64,000 bases of DNA, taken from positions 8,011-72,010 of the forward strand of contig NZ_JBIAOU010000023.1 of the NCBI RefSeq assembly GCF_042879035.1. Direction: 5' to 3'. Made by a program: the position numbers and the translations under genes. Positions 9,788 to 18,725 of the stretch are shown piece after piece. Origin of the DNA: Rhodococcus_G sp042879035 (GTDB lineage: Bacteria; Actinomycetota; Actinomycetes; Mycobacteriales; Mycobacteriaceae). Positions within the stretch are counted from its first letter, which is position 1. Every line of letters begins with the position of its first letter. The notes under the pieces were generated by a model, which saw only the letters and a list, made by a program, of their open reading frames with translations, searched no databases and had not been told where the DNA came from.

Positions 9788-10300
9788 TCATTGGTTCCGA
9801 GTGACCGGTCCGTCCTGCAGGGTGCGGTCGAACCGCAAGCGGAGGTGGTCACCGATCTGGTTGAGTGCGAACACCGTGAAGAAGATGACGGTCGCCGGGA
9901 CCAGCACCATGTGCGGCGCCGTGGCGATCGCGGCCTTGCCCTCGCTGATCATCCCGCCCCAGCTCGGCTGCGGCGGAGGAATTCCCAAGCCGAAGAAGCT
10001 CAGCGAGCCCTCCCCCACGATGAGCGTCGCGATGACGATCGGGAAGAAGGCTCCGAGCGTCGCCACCACGTTCGGGACGATCTCCTTCAGCAGGATCCTC
10101 TTGTGTCCGGTGCCGAGATTCTATGCAGCACGGATGAACTCGCGGAACGACCACGAGATGGTGTTTGCGCGAGCGAACCGCATGAACGCCGGAATCGTGA
10201 CCAGCGTCAGGCCGACCAGGATCGTCGTGACGCTCGGCGTCAGGATCGAGTTCAGCCACAACGGCTGATCGACCGAGAAGATTGAGATGGACAAACGAAG
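9788..10300 (-). pseudogene. DppC-type ABC permease, in-frame amber stop and 5' truncated
   Basis: About 165 residues of a DppC-like permease are readable, ending with ALNQIGDHLRLRF, a typical DppC C-terminus. A TAG at 10121-10123 interrupts the conserved cytoplasmic loop between FREFIRAA and NLGTGHKRILLKE, where relatives carry Arg or Lys. The N-terminal half is absent: similarity fades at about 10300 and the frame closes near 10360. It stops 12 bases before the second binding-protein gene. Confidence 0.85.
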
Positions 10301-10360
10301 AGGGTCAGCGCTCTTATCTCGAAGACCTATTCGACAGCAAGCCAGTCGGCGCTTTGATCA

Positions 10361-10933
10361 TCAGTCGTCAGGAACGTCCAACACACTCGTGAAATGAGCG
10401 ACTCCCATGTACAGGGCAAGCGTCATTGCGAGTTCAATCCGCTCTCGGTTGTTCAGGTACTTCTCGATATTATCCGCCGGCAAAGTATCGACCTCGCTCG
10501 GGTCCGCAGCGAACCGCTCCGCAAAACGAAGTATCTCTCGCTGACGATCATCATAGTATTCTGCACCGTTTGGATTGCAGACGTTTGCCACCTGATCTGC
10601 CGTCAGGCCGAGCATCCGGCCGTAAGGCCGATGCTTCTTCAGTTCATAGTCGCCGCGGTGCCTCTCTAGCACGCAAAGGATCGCAAGCTCCCGATCGGCA
10701 GGTTTGATTTCCGTGTGAAAGCGAAGGGCATTAGTCAAGTCTGCGAAACGTGCAGACACAGATGGACTATTTGCGATCGTTCGATGAATGTTGGGAACTG
10801 TCGGCGCCCCGCGCTCGAGTACGCGCTTGAAGGTTTCGTTCACCTCCGGATCGTCGGTCACCTGAACCAGGACGACGGGGGTTCTCTTACGGTAGCCGAC
10901 GCTCGTCTTGGCGGAAACAGGCTGCTTACTCAT
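10361..10933 (-). CDS. Carboxymuconolactone decarboxylase-like (CMD/AhpD fold) protein
   Basis: The protein has 190 residues. ATG 10933 is used because AGGAG lies 5 bases upstream. The helical CMD core is visible around EIKPADRELAILCVLERHRGDYELKKHRPYG, taken in two parts, with the terminal His-rich helix. It lacks the CxxC redox pair of AhpD, so a peroxidase role is unlikely. CMD-like proteins recur three times in this island, always beside oxygenase or dehydrogenase genes, suggesting a lactone or enol step or an accessory role. The local base composition is more AT-rich than its neighbours, which hints at separate acquisition. Confidence 0.85.
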   Translation of the reverse strand: MSKQPVSAKTSVGYRKRTPVVLVQVTDDPEVNETFKRVLERGAPTVPNIHRTIANSPSVSARFADLTNALRFHTEIKPADRELAILCVLERHRGDYELKKHRPYGRMLGLTADQVANVCNPNGAEYYDDRQREILRFAERFAADPSEVDTLPADNIEKYLNNRERIELAMTLALYMGVAHFTSVLDVPDD

Positions 10934-11044
10934 CAATACTCCTGTGGCCAGCCGGATTCCAGCATGCGTTGTGTGAACATGACCCGCGGCGATCTGCCAG
11001 CTGGCCCGGGGCTGCTCTCCAGGGTGCAACGCCGCCGCGAGCGT

Positions 11045-11196
11045 TCATTGCGGAATACCGATCGATGTCGTGGGCAGCGTTGCGCCGGCGTCCACGTGCA
11101 TCTGCATCCAGTGAGGAAGCGTGACTCGTCGGATGCCAGGAACAGTACTGTGTTCGAGACGTCCTGCGCTCGGATGAACGAGATCGGTAGATCGCG
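11045..11196 (-). pseudogene. C-terminal remnant of a mycofactocin-type SDR
   Basis: The frame reads AQDVSNTVLFLASDESRFLTG, given here in two overlapping parts (AQDVSNTVLFLASD and ESRFLTG), then shifts by one base and continues MQMHVDAGATLPTT to a TGA at 11045-11047. It matches the C-terminus of the intact SDRs at 27.3 and 35.2 kb (VLFLASDEAR). Only about 45 residues remain. Confidence 0.8.
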
Positions 11197-11384
11197 AGAT
11201 ATGGAGCAGGAGGTGGCGGGAAGGCCGTGGCGAAGTCCGGGTTCAACGCGGTGAAGCGCTGCGCGCTCTGCACGTCAGGCAGAAGGACCATCTCACGGAC
11301 GTGCTGTTCGTGCCATGCATGGTAAGCCTCCTCCTGGTCTCCGAGGGAGTTGCCGTAGAGGAACAAAAGACTGCGCTCTGTCAT
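11196..11384 (-). pseudogene. N-terminal part of a small dimeric alpha-beta barrel protein
   Basis: ATG 11384 starts about 63 residues (MTERSLLFLYGNSLGD, then AYHAWHEQHVREMV) that look like an EthD/ABM-type dimeric alpha-beta barrel. At about 11196 the sequence changes into an SDR C-terminus in another frame, so the reading frame is a chimera made by deletion. It is probably inactive. Confidence 0.6.
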
Positions 11385-11457
11385 CGGTGATCCGTTCGTA
11401 GATACGAGGATTGCGGTTAGCGTGCGATGACCTTGCACTCCTGTCGAATTTCGATCT

Positions 11458-11492
11458 CGCTCAGCAGTACGGGTCCCGCTCAGCAGTACGGG
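11458..11492. repeat. 16-bp direct repeat
   Basis: CGCTCAGCAGTACGGG occurs at 11458-11473 and again at 11477-11492, separated by 3 bases. It lies at the edge of transposase debris and could be a slipped duplication. Confidence 0.6.
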
Positions 11493-11499
11493 AGAGGCT

Positions 11500-11930
11500 G
11501 GTGTGATGTCCCGAGAGGTCGTCGGTTGGATGATCGGCCTCGAGCACGAGTTCTCCAAGACGCTGCCTACTGGCCCGACGAGCTCACACCCCGCCGCCAG
11601 GTCCTCCGCTGGCGGACCGCTACAACACCGAAGACGCCAGACCTGGTGCCCGCTACCGATCCCCGATCGCCTTCGATACCGCCCACACCGCAACGCTGCC
11701 AACCGCCGCGTAATCACATCCCGTGTCCACGAACCGGGGGCAGGGCCCCGGGAACCGTTCCACGCCAAAGCCCGTACCGCAACGATCCGACGGCACCTGG
11801 TCGCCATCGCCGCGCGCACCGCCCGTTTCGGTCGCCGCACCACCGTGCACCTGCCATCACACTGACCCTGGACGGACCCATTCACAGCACTGTTCACCGC
11901 CACCCACGTCCCACCGGCACACCGACCCGG
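11500..11930 (+). mobile_element. Decayed transposase fragments, possibly IS1380-like
   Basis: Scattered pieces in several frames resemble transposase C-termini, the best being ATIRRHLVAIAARTARFGRR near 11780 followed by a stop and PWTDPFTALFTATHV near 11870. The family call rests on pattern memory only. The stretch 11931-12237 holds no gene I can support. Confidence 0.35.
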
Positions 11931-12237
11931 CTCGCCCGCATCGCCGCACAGCCCGACCCGAACTCCGAACGTGGACGCCTGGATCACGCCAGGCGAATTC
12001 GCCGTGCCCACAGCACAGCCACGGTCGCTGATAAACGCAATCCACCGACCCGCGAAAAGAGCCGGTGGGTCCGGGTCAGTCCGAACGCACGGCAGGTCCA
12101 GCGGTTCGAGGGCGTCGACGCCCACTGTCGCCTGGCGGGCGGCAGCTCACGACGGAGCCGGGAAACGCTGCTGGTCCGGTTTGTGGTCAGAGTCGGGCAG
12201 CGGGTTCGAGGATGACGCTGTTGAGCGGCTGGCGATG

Positions 12238-13194
12238 TCAGTCTCCGAACCGCGCAACAAGGCGCCCGATGACCTGGTTGGCCTTGAGACGATCCAAGCC
12301 CTCACCGATGGCGTCGAACGAGATCTCCTCGTACACAGGGGCGATCTCGCCCTTGTGCATCAGGTCGAAGACCTCCTCGATGTCGGCGACCGTGCCAGCG
12401 AGCGAACCGATGATGCGCTTGCCGAGGATCGTCGGCGTGATGATCGTGCAGGTCGGCGACCCCAACCCGACCTGCACCACGGTGCCACCACGTTTGACGG
12501 CGTTGAGGGCCTTCTGCGTGGTGTCGAAGCCGGCGTAGTCGACAATCAGGTCGAATCCCGAGTCATCGCCCCACCCACCGCCTGCGACCCACTCGTCGGC
12601 GTCCTTGACGCAAGCGGCGACACCGGCTTCCAGGGCCAGGGGCCAGACCTCCTCCTTCATCTCCGCGACGTGGACCTCAGCACCCGCGAGCACGGCGGCC
12701 CGGGCACCGATCTGACCCAGACCACCGAACCCGATGACGCCGACCTTCATCCCGGCCCGCGCGCCACCCTCCTTGATGATGGCGTGGTAGCTGGTCATAC
12801 CCGCGTCGGTGGCCAGCGCCGCCAAGCAGATGTCGAGCCCATCGGGCACTCGCGCCAGGTCGCGGTAGTCAGCGGCGAGCTTGTCGGCGAAGCCGCCGGG
12901 GGTGAACATGCCCAGCGGCGGCTGGATTCCTCCAGAGTTGACGCCGACGACGTCGCCGATCTGGAAGCACTCCACCTCGGATCCGATGGCAGAGATGACA
13001 CCGGCGTTCTCGTGCCCCTGGGTCATCGGCAGGAAGGGCATCACACCGTCACCCTTCTCCATGTAGAGAATGTCGGAGTGGCACAGGCCCGCCGCCTTGA
13101 CGTCGATGATCACCTGGGTCGGACCCGGGACGGGCTCGTCGACCTCGTTCATCGTGATGGGCTGCTGACCGCCGGGGTACTGCCATGCTCTCAC
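12238..13194 (-). CDS. Zinc-type alcohol dehydrogenase (MDR superfamily)
   Basis: This 318-residue NAD(P)-dependent alcohol dehydrogenase would interconvert a primary or secondary alcohol with its carbonyl. GLCHSD (Cys about 37) and GHENAG (His-Glu about 60) supply catalytic zinc ligands, and GFGGLGQIGARAAVLAG is the cofactor motif. The four-Cys structural-zinc lobe of classical ADH is not visible, and the protein is short for the family. GTG 13194 has GAGG 8 bases upstream. It follows an NTF2-like gene by 56 bases in the same direction, so the two probably share a transcript, and faces a GntR regulator gene across a divergent promoter. Confidence 0.92.
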   Translation of the reverse strand: MRAWQYPGGQQPITMNEVDEPVPGPTQVIIDVKAAGLCHSDILYMEKGDGVMPFLPMTQGHENAGVISAIGSEVECFQIGDVVGVNSGGIQPPLGMFTPGGFADKLAADYRDLARVPDGLDICLAALATDAGMTSYHAIIKEGGARAGMKVGVIGFGGLGQIGARAAVLAGAEVHVAEMKEEVWPLALEAGVAACVKDADEWVAGGGWGDDSGFDLIVDYAGFDTTQKALNAVKRGGTVVQVGLGSPTCTIITPTILGKRIIGSLAGTVADIEEVFDLMHKGEIAPVYEEISFDAIGEGLDRLKANQVIGRLVARFGD

Positions 13195-13250
13195 TGGAGG
13201 GTCCTCTCACGGGGGTTCAAGGCGGGGCTGCTTCTGAACGAAGCGCCGCG

Positions 13251-13721
13251 TCAGGACCGATCGACAAGCTCAGTCAACGAGTTCGGCAGGGAGACCCTGG
13301 ACGGCAGCTGGTCACGCTCGATCATCAGCAGGTCGAGCCTGCGCCTGCCGATCAACCACCGGCCGTCCTGGTTGACCAGCCGATCCCGGTAGTGCACCGA
13401 GGCACGGTTGATCTCCCCCGGCTGGCTGCTGTGACACCACTGCACGGCACCGTGACAAGCCGCCCAGAGCCCGTGGCCGTCAGCTCCGACGACGTTGTTG
13501 CTCATCACGTGCAGTGTCCATGTGCACTCGTCGTGGAACGGGATGAAGTGCGAGAGCCAGTCGTTCATGCCGTCGTACTCACGGTTCGGGTAGGTGGCGA
13601 GCACCTCCGGCGTGAACAACGTCGCGAAGTAGGCCCAGTCGCGGGTGTCGACGGCCAGGGCGTAGGCATTCTGCAGCTGCGCGCCGGCGATGGCAGCCTC
13701 CGTCAGGGCGGCTCTCGTCAC
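13251..13721 (-). CDS. SnoaL/NTF2-like protein
   Basis: The 156-residue protein has the NTF2 cone fold pattern: helix with YALAVDTRDWAYFATLFTPE, then strands with THVMSNN-type core (LHVMSNNVV) and RWLIGRRRLDLL near the C-terminus. Such proteins act as small isomerases, hydrolases or dehydratases, or as ring-hydroxylating dioxygenase beta subunits; no alpha subunit is nearby. GTG 13721 is used. It leads the ADH gene and is divergent from the regulator at 13957, with about 235 bases between them. Confidence 0.85.
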   Translation of the reverse strand: MTRAALTEAAIAGAQLQNAYALAVDTRDWAYFATLFTPEVLATYPNREYDGMNDWLSHFIPFHDECTWTLHVMSNNVVGADGHGLWAACHGAVQWCHSSQPGEINRASVHYRDRLVNQDGRWLIGRRRLDLLMIERDQLPSRVSLPNSLTELVDRS

Positions 13722-13956
13722 CGCCGGTCACCTGCTGGGGGCAAGAACATTTGTCCCCGGTCCGGGCACCAACCATGTGTAATCTCGTGTGCCATGTGCT
13801 CTCCCGTCGGCTGGCCGGACTCACGCCGAGACGAATATCGCAGTGGTGGTGGACCGCGACAACGCAGGATCCCGACCAGCGAGACACGCCGTACCGACCA
13901 TCCGGTACGCGCCACACCGGAAGACACCCGGTATCTAACAGACGAGTAACATTCAC

Positions 13957-14766
13957 ATGATGGACTTCCAGTTCGAGCGCCCCACTCCCATGCATCGGGT
14001 GGGCACGCTGATGCGCGCACCGAAGACCGCCGAGCTGATCGCCACGAACCTGCGCCGGCAGATCGTGCGCGGAGAACTGAAGGCCGGAGAGATTCTGCCT
14101 CCCGAGAGCAACCTCATGGAGCAGTTCGGGGTCTCCCGGCCCACGCTCCGCGAGGCCTTCCGCATCCTCGAGGCGGAGTCCCTGATCGGGGTACGCCGCG
14201 GCGCTGGTGGGGGCGCTCGGGTGCTGGAACCTGACCCCAAGGTCGCAGCTCGCCACGTTGGCCTGCTGCTGCAGCTCCAGGGTGCGACCCTCCAGGACGT
14301 CTACGAAGCGCGGCTAGTCACCGAACCCGCCTGCGCGCGACTTCTCGCCAGGCGGCGGAGCAAGAAGGACGTCGAGGACCTCCGTGCGCAGGTGGAACGT
14401 TTCCGTAAGCTCGGGGAGACAGGTCTCGAGGCGACGCCGGACCGTGTCATCTGGTCTCGGGCGTCGTACCGCTTCCACGAGATGATCATGCACCGATGCG
14501 GCAACAAGACGCTGGCTGTCCAGGCAGCAGTCCTGGCCGACATCATCGACGCCCACCTGGCACAGGTCATTTCCTCGGATGTGACCGAGCAGGAGTTCAC
14601 GCGGCGCTGCCGGCGGAGCTTGAAGTCCTACACCAAGCTCGTGGACCTGGTCGAGGCCCGTGATGCGGACGGCGCAGAGAACCACTGGCGTTCACACATG
14701 GAGAACGAGACGCAGTATCTGTTTAGTCGCGAGCAGAGCGTCCACTCCATCAGTCTGTTCACCTGA
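13957..14766 (+). CDS. GntR-family (FadR subfamily) transcriptional regulator
   Basis: This 269-residue regulator has an N-terminal winged helix (about residues 25-95, core FGVSRPTLREAFRILEAESL) and an all-helical FCD effector domain (about 105-250, with the metal-site type HEMIMHRCGN and a later AENHW His). It is a close paralogue of the protein at 54343. FCD regulators usually bind small carboxylates and repress adjacent catabolic genes, so the divergent NTF2/ADH genes are the obvious targets. No good ribosome site precedes the ATG pair, so the message may be leaderless or start at a later Met. Confidence 0.92.
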   Translation: MMDFQFERPTPMHRVGTLMRAPKTAELIATNLRRQIVRGELKAGEILPPESNLMEQFGVSRPTLREAFRILEAESLIGVRRGAGGGARVLEPDPKVAARHVGLLLQLQGATLQDVYEARLVTEPACARLLARRRSKKDVEDLRAQVERFRKLGETGLEATPDRVIWSRASYRFHEMIMHRCGNKTLAVQAAVLADIIDAHLAQVISSDVTEQEFTRRCRRSLKSYTKLVDLVEARDADGAENHWRSHMENETQYLFSREQSVHSISLFT

Positions 14767-15072
14767 CCCGAGCTCTGAGGCAAGCCATGCCGATCGCGCC
14801 GCGAGGCGCACCGTGACTGGGCGGCCCGCCCTATGGCTGTGCGCGACCCACGGTAGAAGACGGCTTCGGACCGGCTTTCTCCTCGACACGGTCAGCTTCC
14901 GTCGTGAGACTCCGTGAGTCGTACAGCGGTATCCCAGCGAAAGCGGACAATCCATCGATGAAGTGGACGGACCGGGGTACCCGGACACTCATCCGACGAA
15001 CCACCGAGTCGTGACGGTCCGATCTCCGGCACCGAAGACCCCGTTCACGCAGTGCGCGGTCACCAGCGTCCC
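14767..15072. other. Convergent spacer without a recognisable gene
   Basis: The spacer lies between the end of the GntR gene and the end of the minus-strand reductase gene. I see no ORF with support and no strong hairpin. Confidence 0.4.
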
Positions 15073-16740
15073 TCAGAGATCAGCGGTCAGAACCCCGCCG
15101 GCGGCAAGCATCTCCTCGACACTGGTGAGCTTGACCCGGGGCCGAGAGCTCTCCTTGCCCAGGTTGCGCTCGTGAGTGTCGATCGCGCGCCAGCCGGCCT
15201 TGTCGACGACTCCCGACAGCTCGTCAGCCACGTCAACCTCGGAGGTGCGCGTCAGGCGTCCGGCAGCGAAGTCCGCCAGCAGGGCGTCGACCGTCTCTGC
15301 GGCACAGACCTTGTTGGAGCCGATCACTCCGGAGGGGCCGCGCTTGACCCAGCCGACCGTGTAGAGACCCGTCCGGACCGGCCCACCGGCGGACTCCACA
15401 ATCCGTCCTCCAACATTGGGCAGCACACCGCGCTCGTCGTCGAACGGAACCGAGTCCATGGGAACGCCGCGATAGCCGACGGCACGGAACACGAGCCCGC
15501 ACTCGATCTCCTCGACCTCGTCGCTCGCCACAGCCCGGACCGAGCCGTTGTCGTCGACGACCAAGGCGTTGTGGGACAGGCGGATCCCGGTGACGCAGTC
15601 AGTGCCGAGCACTTCGAGCGGCGACCGCAGGAAGGCCATCCGGACGACCTTGTCATGCTCCTCAGGACGGGCATGGAGGTCATCGAGGAGGCGCAGCTTC
15701 GCCTCCGTCATCCGACCGGACCCCGCCCCGGACTGGATCGCACTCGGGTAGTGCTCAGGGCTGGCGATGCGCACCGAGGCGCACTCGAGACTGCCCAGCC
15801 CGAACAGCTCGGGGGCGGAGAAGGCGGCCTCGCTGGGGCCGCGTCGTCCGACGAGGACAACCTCACGGACCTTGGAGGCCTTGAGCCTCTCGAGGGCGTG
15901 ATCGGCGATGTCGGTGGTCCGCAGTCGGTCGATGTCACTGAGCAGGATACGGGCGACGTCCATAGCCACGTTGCCGTTGCCGATGATCACTGCGCGTTCT
16001 ACGCCGAGGTCGAAGTCGGCGTCCCGGTACTCGGGGTGGCCGTTGTACCAGGCCACGAACTCGGTCGCGGAGTGGCTGCCGGAAAGGTCCTCCCCGGGAA
16101 TGTTCAGCCGCCGGTCCGACGACGCACCGACCGCGTAGATGACGGCGTGGTAGCGCGCAGCAAGCTCCTCGTGGGAGATGTCCCGACCGATCTCGGTGTT
16201 CCCGAAGAATCGGAAGTTCTTGTGGGCCAGGGTGGACGCGAACGACCTGAACACCCCCTTGGTGTCCTGATGATCGGGGGCGACGCCGAACCGGACCAGG
16301 CCTCCCGGCACGGGGAGGCGTTCGAACATGTCGACGCTCACGTCCAGCGAGCGGACACCAAGGAGCTCTGTGGCCGCATAGAAGCCCGATGGACCTGAGC
16401 CGACGATCGCGACGGCCAACGGCCCGTTGGCCGCATCGGCGGAACGTCGAGGAGGAGACGAAGGCACGGCCGAGTACGTGACCGCGCCACCGTCGAAGTA
16501 GCGGCCGTTCCACTCTCCGAAGACGCTCTGTTCGGCCGGCAGCTCGTAGTCGGGATGGATCGCCGAGACCGGACATGCATCGAAGCAGGCGCCACAGTCG
16601 ATGCAGCCGTCCGGGTCGATGTAGAGCATCTCGGCTGTCGCGAAGTCGGGCTCATCGGGAGTCGGATGGATGCAGTTCACCGGACACACCGGGATGCACG
16701 AAGCATCGTTACAGCAGTTCTGGGCGATGACGTACGCCAT
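15073..16740 (-). CDS. fprB: Ferredoxin domain fused to ferredoxin-NADP reductase (FprB type)
   Basis: This 555-residue protein would pass electrons from NADPH through FAD to iron-sulfur carriers. Residues 1-65 form a seven-iron type ferredoxin with CCNDASCIPVCPVNC and CIDCGACFDACP, that is, the two Cys clusters. Residues about 100-555 form an adrenodoxin-reductase-like flavoprotein: FAD motif GSGPSGFYAA, NADP motif GNGNVAMDVAR and the GWVKRGPSGVIG signature. The layout matches mycobacterial FprB. ATG 16740 follows GGAGG by 7 bases; the frame stays open upstream to 16878 but has no better start. It could supply the P450 systems encoded at 33 and 42 kb. Confidence 0.93.
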   Translation of the reverse strand: MAYVIAQNCCNDASCIPVCPVNCIHPTPDEPDFATAEMLYIDPDGCIDCGACFDACPVSAIHPDYELPAEQSVFGEWNGRYFDGGAVTYSAVPSSPPRRSADAANGPLAVAIVGSGPSGFYAATELLGVRSLDVSVDMFERLPVPGGLVRFGVAPDHQDTKGVFRSFASTLAHKNFRFFGNTEIGRDISHEELAARYHAVIYAVGASSDRRLNIPGEDLSGSHSATEFVAWYNGHPEYRDADFDLGVERAVIIGNGNVAMDVARILLSDIDRLRTTDIADHALERLKASKVREVVLVGRRGPSEAAFSAPELFGLGSLECASVRIASPEHYPSAIQSGAGSGRMTEAKLRLLDDLHARPEEHDKVVRMAFLRSPLEVLGTDCVTGIRLSHNALVVDDNGSVRAVASDEVEEIECGLVFRAVGYRGVPMDSVPFDDERGVLPNVGGRIVESAGGPVRTGLYTVGWVKRGPSGVIGSNKVCAAETVDALLADFAAGRLTRTSEVDVADELSGVVDKAGWRAIDTHERNLGKESSRPRVKLTSVEEMLAAGGVLTADL

Positions 16741-16892
16741 TCTCAAACCTCCACATGTGGGACAGGAATCTGTGTTCGACACAGTGCCCATGACGACAGC
16801 ACGAGAGCGTGGCGAGGCCGACCAGGACCGCACTCCTCGCTTCACACGGACCACCGCACAGGTTATGGCTGCGATCACTGCGATAGCCCCTC

Positions 16893-16924
16893 GTATAGTA
16901 TAATAATTTATCTAATAAAAATCC
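16893..16924 (-). promoter_or_regulatory. AT-rich regulatory element shared with 18726-18760
   Basis: In a GC-rich window this stretch is almost all A/T. Read on the minus strand it contains TTATTAGATAAATTATTATA, which aligns with the element upstream of the ANL gene at about 20 of 24 positions with one gap. It lies about 155 bases upstream of the FprB-like start. It is either a promoter core or an operator for a shared regulator. The rest of 16741-17104 holds nothing else I recognise. Confidence 0.5.
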
Positions 16925-17104
16925 TGAGCCCTAAATGAACCTCGAAGGTTTGGTTGTGGAGACGAGGCGCTCCCGATCGTGGCGCATCGCCGACTCTGGG
17001 CGGTCGCCCGCGAGCGACCTTCGCATGAGGAGATCGAACGAGTCGCGTGCGGCTCCTCGAACAGCAGGGGTGCGGCTTCGCGACACCTCCCGTGTCAGTC
17101 CGGT

Positions 17105-18604
17105 CTACCAACCAGCCAATGCGCGCAGCTGATCCACGATGTTGCGCCGGACCAGCTTTCCCGTCGCCGTACGTGGCAGCTCCATCCAGAACACGATCTC
17201 GTCGGGCCCCTTCAGGAACGGCTGGGCGGCGCGCACGTAGCGGCGGAGATCGTCGGCTGCCACCTGCATCCCCGAGCGCAGCACGACGACAGCGACGTTC
17301 TGCTGGTCACCCGCGGCATCGGGCAACCCGACCACTGCGACGTCGGAGACGGCGGGGTGCCGTCGGAGCGCGGCCTCGATGCCCCACGGGGCGATGCTCT
17401 CGCCTGCAGTGACGATCGCATCGTCACTACGCCCAGAGATGAACAGGTACCCGTCCTCGTCGAAGAAGCCCACGTCACGAGTATCGAAGAACCCATCCTC
17501 GCCCAGTGCGGGCCCACCCGCGATGTACTCGACCCACACGTGCGCGCCACGGATCCAGATCCGACCACGTTCCCCGGGATCCACCACAGTGCCCGCGCTG
17601 TTACGGATCTGGATCTCCACACCGGGGACCGGCCGGCCCACGGAGCCCAGCCGTGCACGGACGAACGGATCCCACGACGCGAACACCGCCTGGTAGTCGT
17701 CCCGGGTGAGCTCCGCCACCGTTGAGCTCAACTCGGCCAGCCAGTACCCGTGGACGAAGTCGAGGCTCGGCCACCTCGCCCGTGCGCTCTGGATGAGCGA
17801 GGGGGGCATGGGGGCGCCGCCGTACTCGAGCGTACGGAGGGAGGGCGTGGACTTGTCGTCATCACTGTCGAGGATTCGCGCCAGCAGTGCAGGAACCACG
17901 AGCGCACTGGTGATGCCTTCGGCGCGCACCGTTTCCAGCCACTCCTCAGCGTCGGGACGCTTGAGCAGCATGGTCCGCCGCCCGGCATAGACATTCTGGA
18001 CCAGGTGGGCGACGGCCGACGCCTCGAAGATCGGGACGCCGAGCAGGGCCGCCTCATCCGGCTGGGCGGAGCCGACCTCGACCGTGTCGAGCACCCTGGC
18101 GGTAAGCGGGGCGTGCCGCAGCACCACGCCCTTCGGGGACGAGGTCGCGCCCGCCGTGTGTGCGATGACGGCCGGCGCGTCGCTCTCCGTGACGCTTCGG
18201 TCCGGTTCCCCTCCCTCGGTCCGAGTCGTCACCGCGAGCCATTGCGCGCTCGTGAGAGCTCGATCCTCGCTTCGCTCCCACAGCGTGGAGGCGTCCGGTT
18301 CGACGATCGCCAAGGCGTGGGGATGGGCCGTGAAGAGCTTGTCGAGCTCATCAGTCTCCAGCCTGGGCTGTGCTGGCACCAGCGGCACCCCCGCGTAGGC
18401 GGCGGCGAAGAGCGCCACCACGAAACCCGGACCATTGCCCGAGCCGTAGATGATCGACCCAGCATTGGCCTCACGTACCAGCTCGGCGCCGCGAAGTGCG
18501 GCACGTCGGAGCTGGGCCGCAGTCAACCCATCGGCGCGGCGCCCGACGAGGACCCGGTCACCGAAACGCTGAGCGGCGGATTCGAGCAACATCGTGAGGT
18601 TCAT
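17105..18604 (-). CDS. ANL-superfamily acyl-CoA synthetase/ligase
   Basis: This 499-residue protein should activate a carboxylic acid as acyl-AMP and then as a CoA thioester. The P-loop appears as AHTAGATSSPKG (about 150-161), where most relatives have TSGTTG before PKG. The A5 region is GYWLAELSST, keeping the Glu but not the usual YGxTE; A7/A8 is DTRDVGFFDEDGYLFISGR and the catalytic Lys is in PRTATGKLVRR. Its start codon overlaps the stop of a 35-codon ORF (18601-18708), so translation is probably coupled. The variant core motifs suggest an unusual substrate, not loss of function. Confidence 0.9.
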   Translation of the reverse strand: MNLTMLLESAAQRFGDRVLVGRRADGLTAAQLRRAALRGAELVREANAGSIIYGSGNGPGFVVALFAAAYAGVPLVPAQPRLETDELDKLFTAHPHALAIVEPDASTLWERSEDRALTSAQWLAVTTRTEGGEPDRSVTESDAPAVIAHTAGATSSPKGVVLRHAPLTARVLDTVEVGSAQPDEAALLGVPIFEASAVAHLVQNVYAGRRTMLLKRPDAEEWLETVRAEGITSALVVPALLARILDSDDDKSTPSLRTLEYGGAPMPPSLIQSARARWPSLDFVHGYWLAELSSTVAELTRDDYQAVFASWDPFVRARLGSVGRPVPGVEIQIRNSAGTVVDPGERGRIWIRGAHVWVEYIAGGPALGEDGFFDTRDVGFFDEDGYLFISGRSDDAIVTAGESIAPWGIEAALRRHPAVSDVAVVGLPDAAGDQQNVAVVVLRSGMQVAADDLRRYVRAAQPFLKGPDEIVFWMELPRTATGKLVRRNIVDQLRALAGW

Positions 18605-18708
18605 GATGCGGATCCGGTCATCACAGCAGCCGGACGATGAAAGACCCTCGGCAGGGCGAAAAGTGGGCTCAGGTCTGGATCTACAGCCAAGGGAACCAAG
18701 GGGCTCAT
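18601..18708 (-). CDS. Small 35-residue ORF coupled to the acyl-CoA synthetase gene
   Basis: ATG 18708 has AGGAG with a 6-base spacer, a better ribosome site than the synthetase gene itself has. The ORF encodes 35 residues (begins MSPLVPLAVDPDLSP, ends VMTGSAS) and its TGA at 18601-18603 overlaps the ATG of the synthetase in an ATGA arrangement. The peptide is Pro- and Leu-rich with no known motif. It may be a leader for translational coupling, a regulatory peptide, or a real small protein. The AT-rich promoter-like element lies 20-50 bases upstream of this start, which supports it as the first cistron. Confidence 0.55.
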   Translation of the reverse strand: MSPLVPLAVDPDLSPLFALPRVFHRPAAVMTGSAS

Positions 18709-18725
18709 GGGATGCTCCTGTCGCG

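Noticed and set aside
11971..13392. 473-codon plus-strand frame opposite the alcohol dehydrogenase
   Set aside because: Antisense to a gene with catalytic motifs; no independent support.
15052..16398. Long open frame on the plus strand opposite the FprB-like gene
   Set aside because: It is antisense to a gene with clear motifs, has no family pattern, and such frames are expected in GC-rich DNA.
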